From contig NZ_LT629705.1 in assembly GCF_900103875.1 (NCBI RefSeq), positions 5,465,001 through 5,529,000 of the forward strand: a DNA stretch of 64,000 bases, written 5' to 3'. The position numbers and the translations under genes are program-made. Origin of the DNA: Pseudomonas arsenicoxydans (lineage in GTDB: Bacteria; Pseudomonadota; Gammaproteobacteria; Pseudomonadales; Pseudomonadaceae). Shown one piece after another: positions 1 through 9,233 of this stretch. The first letter of the stretch is position 1. The number at the start of each line of letters is the position of its first letter. The notes beneath the pieces were generated by a model. It made no database searches, was not told the DNA's origin, and saw only the letters and a list, made by a program, of their open reading frames with translations.

Positions 1-350
1 ACCAGCAGGCCGGGGATGTGCGCGCTGGCGGCACGGCGGTCGATCTCGTCGCGGGCGATCTTGCCCAGGCCCGGCACAGGTGGATCGACCTGAAAGGTCG
101 ACTCCTGCTCGGTGACCGCGAGCACCGAACACAGGTTCTGGGTCGATGGGTAGATGTTTTGCGCGGCAAATGCTGCGTAGATATCCGTGGCCCAGCCTTG
201 GCGATCAACCGTTTTCGCCGGCAACAGGCGCACGATCTCGGCCTTGACCTCGGCAGGCTTTCGGGCAGGCGGCTCCTGCGGGCGCTGGGTGCCACAGCCG
301 GCCAGCACCAGCAGCGCCGCGATACTCATGATCAATCGATTGGCTTGCAT
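1..350 (-). CDS. DUF1615 domain lipoprotein (3' end outside window)
   Basis: The first 116 codons of a leftward gene whose 3' end lies beyond base 1. The start ATG (348-350) has GGAG seven to eight bases upstream. The N-terminus is a lipoprotein signal: a basic start, a hydrophobic run and the lipobox LVLAGC, with the lipidated Cys at residue 19, followed by a Pro/Glu-rich linker. The next part (VDRQGWATDIYAAFAAQ, then LCSVLAVTEQESTF) matches my memory of the Pseudomonas DUF1615 family, in which an acidic ESTF motif recalls lytic transglycosylase-like folds. Function is not established; a periplasmic, envelope-attached role is inferred from the lipobox. Confidence 0.85.
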   Translation of the reverse strand, partial: MQANRLIMSIAALLVLAGCGTQRPQEPPARKPAEVKAEIVRLLPAKTVDRQGWATDIYAAFAAQNIYPSTQNLCSVLAVTEQESTFQVDPPVPGLGKIARDEIDRRAASAHIPGLL

Positions 351-511
351 GTTGCTCCATCAAATCCATTGAGCGTGGATCACCATACGATCAATGGCAT
401 GGTGCAGGCTATGACTCTTGCCGTTCCTGCCTGTTCCCATTGGGTATACGCGACCTGACCAACCCGCCGGGCTGAACCATACTTGAACCTCACACCGAAG
501 AGGACAGGCTC

Positions 512-2047
512 ATGAACCGGAGTGACGTACTGATCGTCGGTGCCGGCCCGACCGGGCTGGTACTGGCGCTGTGGCTGAGCAAACTGGGGATTCGGGTGCG
601 GATTCTCGACAAGACGTCAGCGCCGGGCACCACGTCGCGGGCGCTGGCGGTGCAGGCTCGGACGCTCGAACTCTACCGTCAGCTCGACCTCAGCGATGCC
701 GTGGTCCGCAACGGCCATCGCGTCGGCGCGGCGAATTTCTGGGTCAAGGGCGAGCCCGTGGCGCGCTTGCCGCTGACGCGCATCGGCGAGGGCCTGACGC
801 CTTACGCCTTTCTCGAGATATTCCCTCAAGACGAGCACGAACGGTTGCTGATCGAACGCCTGGAAAAGTTCGGCATCGAGGTGGAACGCAACACCGAACT
901 TGAGAGTTTCGAGGACACCGGCGATGGCATCAGCGTCAGGCTGCGCTTGCCCGATGGCCAACAGGAAGTCTGCCAGGCGTGTTATCTGGCCGGTTGCGAT
1001 GGCGCCCGATCAATGGTGCGCAAGACCCTCGACACCGGTTTTCCCGGTGGCACTTACCAGCAGATTTTCTATGTCGCCGATGTGCTGGCCCACGGGCCGA
1101 CGTTCAATGGCGAACTGCACGTAGACCTCGATGAAGCGGACTTTCTCGCGGTGTTTCCGTTGGTCGGTGAAGGTCGCGCGCGCTTGATCGGCACCGTACG
1201 CGACGAACGCGCCGATCAGGTTGAAACCCTGCGGTTTGAAGATGTCAGCAGTCGCGCCATCGAACATATGAAGGTGCAGATCGATCAGGTGAACTGGTTC
1301 TCGACCTACCGGGTGCATCATCGGGTGGCTGATCACTTTCGCAGCGGTCGCGTGTTTCTTCTGGGTGACGCCGCGCATGTGCATAGCCCCGCGGGTGGTC
1401 AGGGCATGAACACCGGAATCGGCGATGCCATCAACCTGGCCTGGAAACTGGCAGCGGTGTTGAGCGGTGGTGCCACGGCCAACCTGCTCGACACTTACGA
1501 AACCGAGCGCATCGCCTTTGCCCGCAAACTGGTGACTACCACCGACCGCGTATTCACGTTTGTCACCGCCGAGGGCCGCCTGGCCGATTTGTTGCGCACG
1601 CGTCTGGCACCCTTCGTGATTCCCAAAATGGCCTCGTTCGAAACGACCCGCGAATTTCTGTTTCGCACGGTGTCGCAAATCACCCTCAATTATCGCGGGA
1701 CGCCCTTGAGCACTGGCGTTGCCGGTCACGTTCATGGCGGCGATCGCCTGCCGTGGGCCCACGACGGCGAGGGCGACAATTTTGAATCACTGAAGTGTCC
1801 GACCTGGCAGGTGCATGTCTACGGCGACACCAGCGACGAGATGATTGCCTGGTGCATCGAGCATCACCTGCCGCTGCACGTATTCGACTGGCGCCCGGCG
1901 TTTGAAGCCGCAGGCCTGGGGCGCAACGGGTTTTACCTGTTGCGCCCGGACACGTATGTGGCGATTGCCGAGACCTGTGCTGATCCGAAGGTGATCGAGC
2001 GGTATTTCAAGCACCACGGGATCCGGCCGTTTTTTGGCTCTCCCTGA
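512..2047 (+). CDS. FAD-dependent aromatic-ring monooxygenase (PheA/MhpA type)
   Basis: A 511-residue cytoplasmic class A flavoprotein monooxygenase. The N-terminal Rossmann dinucleotide motif is GAGPTG at residues 10-15, a DG-type motif (GCDGARS) sits near 161-167, and the second FAD motif GDAAH is at 285-289, followed by the family's PAGGQGMNTGIGDA segment. Such enzymes use NAD(P)H and O2 to hydroxylate aromatic or polyketide-like substrates; the substrate cannot be read from sequence. It has its own promoter region shared with the divergent lipoprotein gene and ends 18 bp from the convergent hemB. The start is supported by GAAGAGGA upstream. There are no ring-cleavage neighbours, so it is not obviously part of a catabolic cluster. 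Confidence 0.88.
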   Translation: MNRSDVLIVGAGPTGLVLALWLSKLGIRVRILDKTSAPGTTSRALAVQARTLELYRQLDLSDAVVRNGHRVGAANFWVKGEPVARLPLTRIGEGLTPYAFLEIFPQDEHERLLIERLEKFGIEVERNTELESFEDTGDGISVRLRLPDGQQEVCQACYLAGCDGARSMVRKTLDTGFPGGTYQQIFYVADVLAHGPTFNGELHVDLDEADFLAVFPLVGEGRARLIGTVRDERADQVETLRFEDVSSRAIEHMKVQIDQVNWFSTYRVHHRVADHFRSGRVFLLGDAAHVHSPAGGQGMNTGIGDAINLAWKLAAVLSGGATANLLDTYETERIAFARKLVTTTDRVFTFVTAEGRLADLLRTRLAPFVIPKMASFETTREFLFRTVSQITLNYRGTPLSTGVAGHVHGGDRLPWAHDGEGDNFESLKCPTWQVHVYGDTSDEMIAWCIEHHLPLHVFDWRPAFEAAGLGRNGFYLLRPDTYVAIAETCADPKVIERYFKHHGIRPFFGSP

Positions 2048-2065
2048 TTCAACGCGAGGGAGGTG

Positions 2066-3040
2066 TCAGATCCCGGCCAGGGCCAGGTCCATCGCAAAGT
2101 AGGTAAAGATCAGGTCCGCCCCTGCCCGCTTGATCGCCCCCAGGCTTTCACGCACCACCCGATCCTCATCAATGGCCCCGGCCTGCGCGGCGAATTTGAT
2201 CATCGCGTACTCGCCGCTGACCTGATAAGCCGACAGCGGCAACCGCGACACTTCGCGGATGTCGCGGATGATGTCCAGGTAGGCGCCAGCCGGTTTGACC
2301 ATCAGCGCGTCGGCACCTTCCTGCTCGTCCATCAGCGATTCACGCACCGCTTCACGGCGATTCATCGGGTTCATCTGGTAGCTTTTACGGTCGCCTTTGA
2401 GGGCGCTGCCGCCGGCTTCACGGAACGGGCCATAAAGCGCCGAAGCGAATTTGGTCGAATAGGCCATGATCGCGGTCTGGGTGAAACCGGCCTCATCCAG
2501 CGCCCGGCGAATCGCCTGGACCTGGCCGTCCATGGCCGCTGACGGCGCGATCACATCCGCACCGGCACGCGCCGCGGCCACCGCTTGTCTGCCGAGGTTG
2601 ATCAGGGTCTGGTCGTTGTCGACCTCGTGGTTGTGCAGCACGCCACAATGGCCGTGATCGGTGTACTCGCAGAAGCAGGTGTCGGACATCACGATCATCT
2701 CCGGCACTGCGTCCTTGGCAATGCGCGACATGCGCGACACCAGCCCGTTATCGTTCCAGGTGTCGCTGCCGCTGCTGTCCAGGTGATGCGAAACGCCGAA
2801 GGTCATCACCGACTTGATCCCGGCCCGGGCGTAGCGCTCGATCTCGCCGGCCAGTTTCGACTCAGGGATACGCATCACCCCGGGCATGCTTTTGATCGGC
2901 ACGAAGTCGTCGATTTCTTCCTCGACGAAAATCGGCAACACCAGGTCGTTCAAGCTGAACTCGGTTTCCTGGAACAGGCTGCGCAGGCTCGCATTGCGGC
3001 GCAGACGGCGTGGACGTGCTTCGGGGAACTGACTGGACAT
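2066..3040 (-). CDS. hemB: Delta-aminolevulinic acid dehydratase (porphobilinogen synthase), zinc-type
   Basis: A 324-residue HemB that condenses two 5-aminolevulinate molecules to porphobilinogen in tetrapyrrole synthesis. The two active-site lysines are visible: K197 in MAYSTKFAS and K249 in LMVKPAG. The metal-site segment is [13 protein letters not shown], with C122, C124 and C132, as in zinc-dependent enzymes such as that of E. coli. The housekeeping HemB of pseudomonads, as I recall the P. aeruginosa enzyme, has an Asp-rich magnesium-type segment here, so this is probably a second paralogue. The ATG at 3038-3040 with AGGAAA upstream is chosen over a 30-codon N-terminal extension lacking family similarity. 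It follows the PhzF-like gene on the same strand after 132 bp. Confidence 0.93.
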   Translation of the reverse strand: MSSQFPEARPRRLRRNASLRSLFQETEFSLNDLVLPIFVEEEIDDFVPIKSMPGVMRIPESKLAGEIERYARAGIKSVMTFGVSHHLDSSGSDTWNDNGLVSRMSRIAKDAVPEMIVMSDTCFCEYTDHGHCGVLHNHEVDNDQTLINLGRQAVAAARAGADVIAPSAAMDGQVQAIRRALDEAGFTQTAIMAYSTKFASALYGPFREAGGSALKGDRKSYQMNPMNRREAVRESLMDEQEGADALMVKPAGAYLDIIRDIREVSRLPLSAYQVSGEYAMIKFAAQAGAIDEDRVVRESLGAIKRAGADLIFTYFAMDLALAGI

Positions 3041-3172
3041 GGGGTTTCCTGAACAAGACAAAAGTCGTAGGGGACGAAGCTTATGCCTTGCGAGGTGTGG
3101 GGTACACACCCCAGGCGCGGAACAAACCATTACCGGTCCGGCAATAATCCCCGACCCCAGGCTCCCACAGGG

Positions 3173-4015
3173 TTAAAGCTTCAGGGTGCCGCTGATGCAC
3201 GTCACCACAGAACCCCCGATCCAGATTTCATCGCCCACCTGCTCGACCTGAATGCGCCCGGCGCGTCCCATCGTCAGCCCCTGACTGACCACATAGGACG
3301 CCGGCGCCAGGCCCTCTGCGAGCAGCCATTGGGCAATTCCGGCATTCAAACTGCCGGTGGCCGGGTCTTCCGGCATGCCATCACCCGAGATGAAGGCCCG
3401 CACTTCGAACTGTGCATCATCGCCATCGCGCTCGGGATTCCACGGTGCAATGACGCCAACGGCGAGGCCGAGCATTTGTGAGTGATCCGGCTGCAGATCC
3501 AGCACCTGCTGGCGATCCTCGACCATTACCGCCAGCCAGCCGGCGCCGTTATCGACCCACTGCGCCCGGACAATCACGCCGGGCTCCAGTCGCAGTCCGC
3601 GACGCACGCGCTCGACCACATCGGCCTCCACCGGCCCGGTCCTGATCAATGGTGGCGCGAGAAAAGCCAGCTCCGCACCCTGCCGGCGGATCCGCACCAG
3701 CCCGACGCCACACTCCTGAATGACCTCCTCACCCTTGGGAATGCCACCGGCCTCCAGCCACGCGTGACAAGTGCCCAGCGTCGGATGACCGGCAAACGGC
3801 AGCTCGCTCAGAGTGGTGAAGATCCTCACGCGATAATCCGCACGGGGGTCGCGCGGTTCGAGGATGAAGGTGGTTTCGCTGAGGTTGGTCCAGCTCGCGA
3901 ACGCCGCCATGCGCTCATCACTGAGCTCATCGGCACCGAACACCACCGCCAACGGATTGCCCTTGAGCGCGATACGGCTGAAGACATCTACTTGCTTGAA
4001 ATCGAATGAGCTCAT
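3173..4015 (-). CDS. PhzF-family isomerase/epimerase-like protein
   Basis: A 280-residue member of the PhzF family, cytoplasmic proteins with two DapF-like halves. The N-terminal VDVF...GNPLAVV block and the segment SETTF carrying the family's catalytic Glu (E47) are present. The C-terminal half has EDPATGSLNAG, the conserved D-x-A-T-G signature. True PhzF acts in phenazine synthesis, but no other phz gene lies nearby, so a general isomerase of unknown substrate is more likely. The start has AAGGCAGG upstream. It lies 33 bp downstream of the GST gene on the same strand, suggesting co-transcription. Confidence 0.88.
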   Translation of the reverse strand: MSSFDFKQVDVFSRIALKGNPLAVVFGADELSDERMAAFASWTNLSETTFILEPRDPRADYRVRIFTTLSELPFAGHPTLGTCHAWLEAGGIPKGEEVIQECGVGLVRIRRQGAELAFLAPPLIRTGPVEADVVERVRRGLRLEPGVIVRAQWVDNGAGWLAVMVEDRQQVLDLQPDHSQMLGLAVGVIAPWNPERDGDDAQFEVRAFISGDGMPEDPATGSLNAGIAQWLLAEGLAPASYVVSQGLTMGRAGRIQVEQVGDEIWIGGSVVTCISGTLKL

Positions 4016-4048
4016 TGCCTGCCTTGGTCTTGAGGAAGTCGAAGAGGT

Positions 4049-4747
4049 TTACTTGGGGATTTCCAGCCCGCGCATCACCGCCGGTCGCGCCAGGAAGCGC
4101 TCCAGGACCCGGGTGACATTCGGGAAGTCCTTGATGCCCACCAGATCCCCCGCTTCATAGAAGCCGATCAGGTTACGCACCCACGGAAAGGTCGCAATGT
4201 CGGCGATGGTGTAGCGTTCGCCCATGATCCAGTCGCGTCCTTGCAGGCGCTCATCAAGCACCTTCAACAGGCGTTTACTTTCCTCGACGTAACGATCACG
4301 CGGACGCTTGTCCTCGTAGTCCTTGCCGGCGAATTTGTTGAAGAAACCGAGCTGACCGAACATCGGCCCGATGCCGCCCATCTGAAACATCAGCCACTGG
4401 ATCGTCTCGTACCGCGCCGCCGATTCCTGCGCCAGCAGTTGCCCGCTCTTGTCGGCGAGATAAATCAGAATGGCGCCGGACTCGAACAACGGCAGGGGTT
4501 TGTCCCCCGGACCGTGGGGATCGAGGATCGCCGGGATCTTGTTGTTGGGGTTCAGCGACAGGAATTCGGGGGACATCTGGTCGTTGGTGTCAAAGCCCAC
4601 GCGATGCGGCTCGTAGGGCAGGCCGATCTCTTCGAGCATGATCGAGACCTTGACGCCATTGGGGGTCGGCAGGGAATAAAGCTGAATCCAATCGGGATAC
4701 TGGGCCGGCCATTTTCGGGTGATGGGGAACGCGGACAGATCGGTCAT
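4049..4747 (-). CDS. Glutathione S-transferase, Nu-class (YfcG/YghU-like)
   Basis: A 232-residue soluble GST. The thioredoxin-like N-terminal half begins with the signature LYSLPTPNGVKVSIMLEE; the T-P-N-G segment is typical of Nu-class enzymes such as E. coli YfcG, which act as glutathione-dependent disulfide reductases. LNPNNKIPAI supplies the cis-proline region, and the helical C-terminal half ends with the YTIADIATFPW motif. The ATG at 4745-4747 is preceded by a strong GGAGG. The 27-codon extension upstream has no family similarity and is not used. It heads a probable leftward transcription unit with the PhzF-like gene. Confidence 0.92.
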   Translation of the reverse strand: MTDLSAFPITRKWPAQYPDWIQLYSLPTPNGVKVSIMLEEIGLPYEPHRVGFDTNDQMSPEFLSLNPNNKIPAILDPHGPGDKPLPLFESGAILIYLADKSGQLLAQESAARYETIQWLMFQMGGIGPMFGQLGFFNKFAGKDYEDKRPRDRYVEESKRLLKVLDERLQGRDWIMGERYTIADIATFPWVRNLIGFYEAGDLVGIKDFPNVTRVLERFLARPAVMRGLEIPK

Positions 4748-5119
4748 GGGGAGCCTCCATCGGCAAAGAAAGCGTTGAGCATAATCCAGGTTGATCGCCT
4801 GTCGGTTGCGATCTTTCGACCTTATCAATACGGCTGATGAACAAGATCGAAAGATTGCGGCTTTAATGTCGACGCGCCCCCTGTACTGTGTCCATAAATC
4901 CGCAACATCTTGTCGATAACCTATCCTGCAAGCCGTTCGAGGTTACCGGTACATTGCTGCGCACCCGCCGGAAACGAACCAAACAGGCTTCAGAGGACTC
5001 TGAGCATTGCCTTTTCGGAAACGGGACCGGCTCGACGACAGGGAACACACCCGATGCTGGCAGCTCGTGTGCAAGGGTTTGTCAGCCTTAACCGAACGCG
5101 CTGAAGATCACCTATTCAA
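4748..5119. other. Intergenic region between divergent GST and histidine-phosphatase genes
   Basis: This 372-base stretch separates two divergent genes and presumably holds both promoters. I see no open frame with a ribosome binding site, no palindromic repeat of the kind common in this window, and no operator I can name. Confidence 0.6.
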
Positions 5120-5797
5120 ATGATGAACCCTTTGAAATTCGCTGGCCGCTTCAAGCAATGCGCCTATGTCGTCCTGACTGCGGTGCTGGCGTCGGGCGTG
5201 TTGTTTTTTGCACTGGAGTCCAGTGAAAGCCGTGCGCAACCGGCGGCTGACGGCACCCAGACCCTGGTCTTCCTGCGCCATGCGGAAAAACCCGAAGGTG
5301 GTCTCGGCCAGCTCAACTGTCAGGGCCTGAACCGCGCAATCAATCTGGCTACCCTGCTGCCGGAAAAATTCGGCAAGGCCAATTACGTGTTTGCCGCCAA
5401 CCCGACCCGCAATGTCGAGGAAGGCGAACAGGACAACTCCTACAGCTACATCCGCCCACTGATGACCATCAGCCCCAGCGCCATCAAGCTCGGTTTGCCG
5501 GTGAACATCAATTTTTCGGCCAACGACGTTAGCGATCTGGCGGATGAATTGCTCCACGACAAGTACCACAACTCGGTGATCTACACGGCCTGGTCCCACG
5601 GCTACCTGCCCGAGCTGATCAACAAGGTCGCGGAGGAAGCCGTCGGCAAGAAACAGACAATCACCGAAGACTGGGAGTCCAGCGACTATGACTCGCTGGT
5701 GGTGCTTACGCTGACCTGGCACAACGGCAAGGCCAGTTTGCAGAGCCACAACTACAAGCAAGGTCTGGATAACGGGCCGACGTCGTGTCCGACCTGA
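5120..5797 (+). CDS. Histidine phosphatase family protein, membrane-anchored or secreted
   Basis: A 225-residue protein with a hydrophobic N-terminal segment (about residues 13-32), a signal anchor or signal peptide, followed by the histidine phosphatase motif LVFLRHAEKP. The RHAEKP form is seen in a branch of bacterial phosphoglycerate mutase-like proteins with small substrates. A second conserved His is likely in TAWSHGYLPELI. The catalytic part is therefore predicted in the periplasm. Substrate unknown. It is a single gene ending 43 bp before the convergent mnmH. Confidence 0.75.
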   Translation: MMNPLKFAGRFKQCAYVVLTAVLASGVLFFALESSESRAQPAADGTQTLVFLRHAEKPEGGLGQLNCQGLNRAINLATLLPEKFGKANYVFAANPTRNVEEGEQDNSYSYIRPLMTISPSAIKLGLPVNINFSANDVSDLADELLHDKYHNSVIYTAWSHGYLPELINKVAEEAVGKKQTITEDWESSDYDSLVVLTLTWHNGKASLQSHNYKQGLDNGPTSCPT

Positions 5798-5840
5798 GCT
5801 GATCGAGGTTTAAAGCGTCTGCCAGGGCAAAACCACCCAA

Positions 5841-6944
5841 TTACTTTCGGTTGATAAGCCGCGCTCGAAGGTACTCAAGCACCGCGCACCGCTCCCCTGC
5901 AAACTCGATCCGCGCGCCCTTCTTCTCCCGCTGAAACGCATACATCGGGTCGTAATACTCACGGAGCAACCCTTCAATCCAGCCCCGGTGCAAATCCACC
6001 GCCCCGCTGCTCGCCTGCTCCGCCAGCGCGTCTTCCATCAGGATCAACATCCGCCGATGCCGTTCACCGCCCAGACGCTTCTGGACGTTGTTCAGGCTTT
6101 CCAGCAATCGCTCGGAAAACAGCGCAAAACCTTCCTCGCCGTGTACCGCGACGAACTCGGCACACAAGTCCACGACGTAATCGCGCAAGATCCGTTCGAC
6201 CCGCCCTTCCAGACTGTCTTCCAGCCAGACCATCGGATACTGCTGCATGCTCTGGTAGAGCGGTAACGGCAAGGCGCAACTGCCAATCGCGCGGCTCTCG
6301 TCTTCCAGCACAAACTGCTCGATGCCGTGGGCGCGCTTTTTCAGCACGTCCACTGCCAGGCGGTTTTCAAAGTCGATATTGGACGGTTGGCCGGTGGCGC
6401 GTTTACCAAAACTGGAGCCGCGATGATTGGCGTGGCCTTCAAGGTCCAGCGCATTGTTCAACTGCCAAAGCACCTCGGTCTTGCCCGTGCCGGTCATGCC
6501 GCCCAGCAACACGAAATCGCACTGGGCCACGGCCTGCTCGACCGTGTCGAGCAAGAAGGTGCGCATCGCTTTGTAGCCGCCACCCACTCGCGGATAATCG
6601 ATCCCGGCTTCGTCCTTGAGCCACTGCTGGGCAATCTGCGAACGCAAGCCGCCGCGAAAACAATACAAATAGCCTTCTGGATGCGCCCGGGCAAAATCGG
6701 CCCAGGCCTCGATGCGTTCTGCCTTGATCTGGCCAGACACCAACTGATGCCCCAGCGTAATTGCCGCTTGCTGGCCGTGTTGCTTGTAGCAGGTGCCGAC
6801 CCGTTGGCGCTCGTTGTCGTTCATCAGCGGCAAATTGACGACACCGGGGAACGATCCCTTGAAAAACTCGACCGGCGCACGAACATCCATCAGCGGTCGG
6901 TCGTTGAGGAAGATTTCGCGGTAGTCGGTGAAGTCGTTCGACAT
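5841..6944 (-). CDS. mnmH: tRNA 2-selenouridine synthase
   Basis: A 367-residue MnmH (SelU, YbbB). The N-terminal rhodanese domain carries the catalytic cysteine in [10 protein letters not shown] (C95) and is followed by a P-loop GGMTGTGKT (about 148-156). The enzyme replaces sulfur by selenium in 2-thiouridine at the wobble position of tRNAs for Lys, Glu and Gln, using selenophosphate. Its ATG overlaps the stop of selD by one base (TGATG), so the two are translationally coupled and the selenophosphate donor is made next to its user. No selA or selB is visible in the window. Confidence 0.96.
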   Translation of the reverse strand: MSNDFTDYREIFLNDRPLMDVRAPVEFFKGSFPGVVNLPLMNDNERQRVGTCYKQHGQQAAITLGHQLVSGQIKAERIEAWADFARAHPEGYLYCFRGGLRSQIAQQWLKDEAGIDYPRVGGGYKAMRTFLLDTVEQAVAQCDFVLLGGMTGTGKTEVLWQLNNALDLEGHANHRGSSFGKRATGQPSNIDFENRLAVDVLKKRAHGIEQFVLEDESRAIGSCALPLPLYQSMQQYPMVWLEDSLEGRVERILRDYVVDLCAEFVAVHGEEGFALFSERLLESLNNVQKRLGGERHRRMLILMEDALAEQASSGAVDLHRGWIEGLLREYYDPMYAFQREKKGARIEFAGERCAVLEYLRARLINRK

Positions 6945-7978
6945 CAAATCACCTCGACCGCGTGGGTCTGTCGCTCAACCAATTCACCGATTGGCTCAAG
7001 TATCAGACCCAATTCGGCGGCCACTTTGAGGAATTGCTCGTTGCCTTCGGGCGTGACAGCAACCAGTAGGCCACCGCTGGTCTGCGGATCACACAGCACC
7101 CGTTTGTGCAGCTCCTGCAGACGCCCGAGCTTGCTGGCGTAGCTGTCGAAGTTACGTAGCGTGCCGCCCGGCACACAGCCCTGCTCAAGGTAATACTCGA
7201 CGCCCGGCAGACGTGGCACACGCTCATATTCAATGCGCGCGGTCAGATGGCTGCCGTCAGCCATTTCCACCAGATGCCCGAGCAAACCAAAACCGGTGAC
7301 ATCAGTCATCGCAGTCACGCCATCAAGCTTGCCGAAACGGCTGCCAGGCTTGTTCAGGGTGCACATCCAGTCGCGGGCCAGGCCGATGTCGGCATGCCGC
7401 AACTTGCCCTTTTTCTCGGCGGTGGTGAGGATGCCGATGCCCAGCGGTTTGGTGAGGTAAAGCAGGCAACCGGCGGTGGCGGTGTCGTTGCGTTTCATGT
7501 GGCGTTTTTGCACCAGGCCGGTCACGGCGAGGCCGAAGATCGGTTCCGGCGCGTCGATGGAATGCCCGCCGGCCAATGGAATGCCAGCCTCGTCGCATAT
7601 TGAGCGCCCGCCGCGAATCACTTCACGCGCGATCTCCGGCGCCAGCTTATCGACCGGCCAGCCCAGGATCGCAATCGCCATCAGCGGATCGCCGCCCATG
7701 GCGTAGATATCGCTGATGGCGTTGGTCGCCGCGATGCGACCGAAATCGAACGGGTCATCGACGATCGGCATGAAGAAGTCGGTAGTGGAGACTACGCCAC
7801 GTTCTTCATCGATGGCATACACCGCGGCGTCATCGCGCGAGGCGTTGCCGACCCAGAGGTTCGGGTCAAGGTTCTGCGCCCCGCTGCCCGCCAGAATCAC
7901 CTCCAGCACCTGTGGTGAAATCTTGCAGCCACACCCTGCGCCGTGGCTGTACTGGGTCAGACGAATCGGTTCACTCAT
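6944..7978 (-). CDS. selD: Selenide, water dikinase (selenophosphate synthetase)
   Basis: A 344-residue SelD, which makes selenophosphate from selenide and ATP. The N-terminal glycine-rich catalytic segment [11 protein letters not shown] holds the essential Cys (C16) and Lys (K19); here the active residue is cysteine, not selenocysteine. Downstream blocks [15 protein letters not shown] and [20 protein letters not shown] are the ATP and metal-binding core, and DPQTSGGLL lies near the C-terminus. It is the first gene of the selD-mnmH pair. The start codon is followed directly by the conserved IRLTQYSHG block, fixing the N-terminus. Confidence 0.97.
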   Translation of the reverse strand: MSEPIRLTQYSHGAGCGCKISPQVLEVILAGSGAQNLDPNLWVGNASRDDAAVYAIDEERGVVSTTDFFMPIVDDPFDFGRIAATNAISDIYAMGGDPLMAIAILGWPVDKLAPEIAREVIRGGRSICDEAGIPLAGGHSIDAPEPIFGLAVTGLVQKRHMKRNDTATAGCLLYLTKPLGIGILTTAEKKGKLRHADIGLARDWMCTLNKPGSRFGKLDGVTAMTDVTGFGLLGHLVEMADGSHLTARIEYERVPRLPGVEYYLEQGCVPGGTLRNFDSYASKLGRLQELHKRVLCDPQTSGGLLVAVTPEGNEQFLKVAAELGLILEPIGELVERQTHAVEVI

Positions 7979-8049
7979 GGGGCAATACCTCTGAAGTCAA
8001 TGCGATCGAGTCTAGCACTGACGACCCATGCAAATCGTAACGCTCCCTG

Positions 8050-8067
8050 TGTAGGAGCTGTCGAGTG
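8050..8067. repeat. Single half of a TGTAGGAGC-type interspersed repeat
   Basis: These 18 bases are identical to the outer end of each arm of the perfect inverted repeat at 13028-13117. Here the sequence stands alone, without a partner arm nearby. Confidence 0.6.
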
Positions 8068-8155
8068 CATTGGCGCCTGAACCTGATCGAAGTGACAGTT
8101 AAATGCCTTATTTCCCTGTCTTTTCCATGCCTTGAGCAAAACTGGTATGCGTTGT

Positions 8156-8167
8156 GCAAACGTTTGC
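8156..8167. promoter_or_regulatory. Perfect 12-bp palindrome GCAAACGTTTGC, LacI-family operator candidate
   Basis: GCAAACGTTTGC is an exact palindrome with the central CG step typical of LacI/PurR/RbsR-family operators. It lies about 85 bp upstream of the Tsx-like porin start, at a promoter-proximal place for the nucleoside uptake pair. The regulator gene is not in the window. Confidence 0.55.
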
Positions 8168-8252
8168 GAACAGCCAATACCGGCATGTTCGCAACCAAAC
8201 CGCACCCAGCCCGCAGAACCGGGCTTTCGATCCGCACGAAAAGGGACTTTTA

Positions 8253-9209
8253 ATGCACCGCATGTCCAGCCGCGCGACTTGCTCGCGCACTGTTGCTGTT
8301 TCCTTGCTGCTGGCCAGCGTTACAGGACTACTCAGCAGCACCGTTTTGGCGCAACCCGCCGCCACCGAAGAATCTGCCCAGGGCGAAACCCTCAGCGTCG
8401 AAGCCAGCCCCCCGAAAAAAGGCGTGTACCTATCGGACTGGTTCAACCAGGACCTGACCGTCATCGGTAGCAAAGACATCAGCTTCGGTCCGCAGCCGGC
8501 CGACGATATTTACCTGGAATATGAATACTTCGGGCGCAAAGGACCGTTCGAGTTGTACGGCTACATCGACATCCCGAAAATCTTCGACATCGGCAACAGC
8601 CATGACAAAGGCGTCTGGGACCACGGCTCACCGGTGTTCATGGAACACGAACCGCGCATCTCCATCGACTACCTGGCCGGACGCAGCCTGGCGGTCGGGC
8701 CGTTCAAGGAATGGTACGTCGCGTTCGACTGGATCTACGACCATGGCAGCAACACCGCCAACCGCGCCAATACGCTTTACAGCGGCTTGGGCACCGACAT
8801 CGACACCCATTCGCGGGTCAACCTGTCGGCCAACTTCTACGGGCGTTACCAATGGGAAAACTACGGCGCCAGCAATGAATACTCGTGGGACGGCTACCGC
8901 GCCCAGCTCAAATACATCGTGCCGATCAGCAGCTTCGAAAACGGCGCGTCGCTGACGTACATCGGTTTCACCAACTTCGATTTCGGCTCGGACCTGCACA
9001 AGGACAACCCGGCCCGTACCGCGAACGCCACTGTCGCCACCAACGTCTTGCTGTATTCGTTCACCCATTTACGTTTCACCCTGGTCGGCCGTTATTTCCA
9101 TAACGGCGGCAATTGGGAGGATGGCAGCGAGTTGAATTTCGGCGACGGCGACTTCCGCGCCCGGTCCAACGGCTGGGGTTATTACGCCGGCATCGGTTAT
9201 CAGTTCTGA
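8253..9209 (+). CDS. Tsx-like nucleoside-specific outer-membrane channel
   Basis: A 318-residue outer-membrane protein with a signal peptide ending near VLAQP. The mature part has alternating beta-strand patterns rich in aromatic residues (YLEYEYFGRKG, YGYIDIPKIFD) and ends in the terminal aromatic YQF expected for barrel assembly. The order and motifs match the Tsx family, a 12-strand channel for nucleosides and deoxynucleosides. AAGGGAC precedes the chosen ATG; a longer 33-codon extension would spoil the signal peptide. It is followed after 24 bp by a periplasmic nucleoside protein, forming an uptake pair likely controlled by the palindrome at 8156. Confidence 0.88.
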   Translation: MHRMSSRATCSRTVAVSLLLASVTGLLSSTVLAQPAATEESAQGETLSVEASPPKKGVYLSDWFNQDLTVIGSKDISFGPQPADDIYLEYEYFGRKGPFELYGYIDIPKIFDIGNSHDKGVWDHGSPVFMEHEPRISIDYLAGRSLAVGPFKEWYVAFDWIYDHGSNTANRANTLYSGLGTDIDTHSRVNLSANFYGRYQWENYGASNEYSWDGYRAQLKYIVPISSFENGASLTYIGFTNFDFGSDLHKDNPARTANATVATNVLLYSFTHLRFTLVGRYFHNGGNWEDGSELNFGDGDFRARSNGWGYYAGIGYQF

Positions 9210-9233
9210 GGCTTGTTTGAATCTGGAGGTTTT

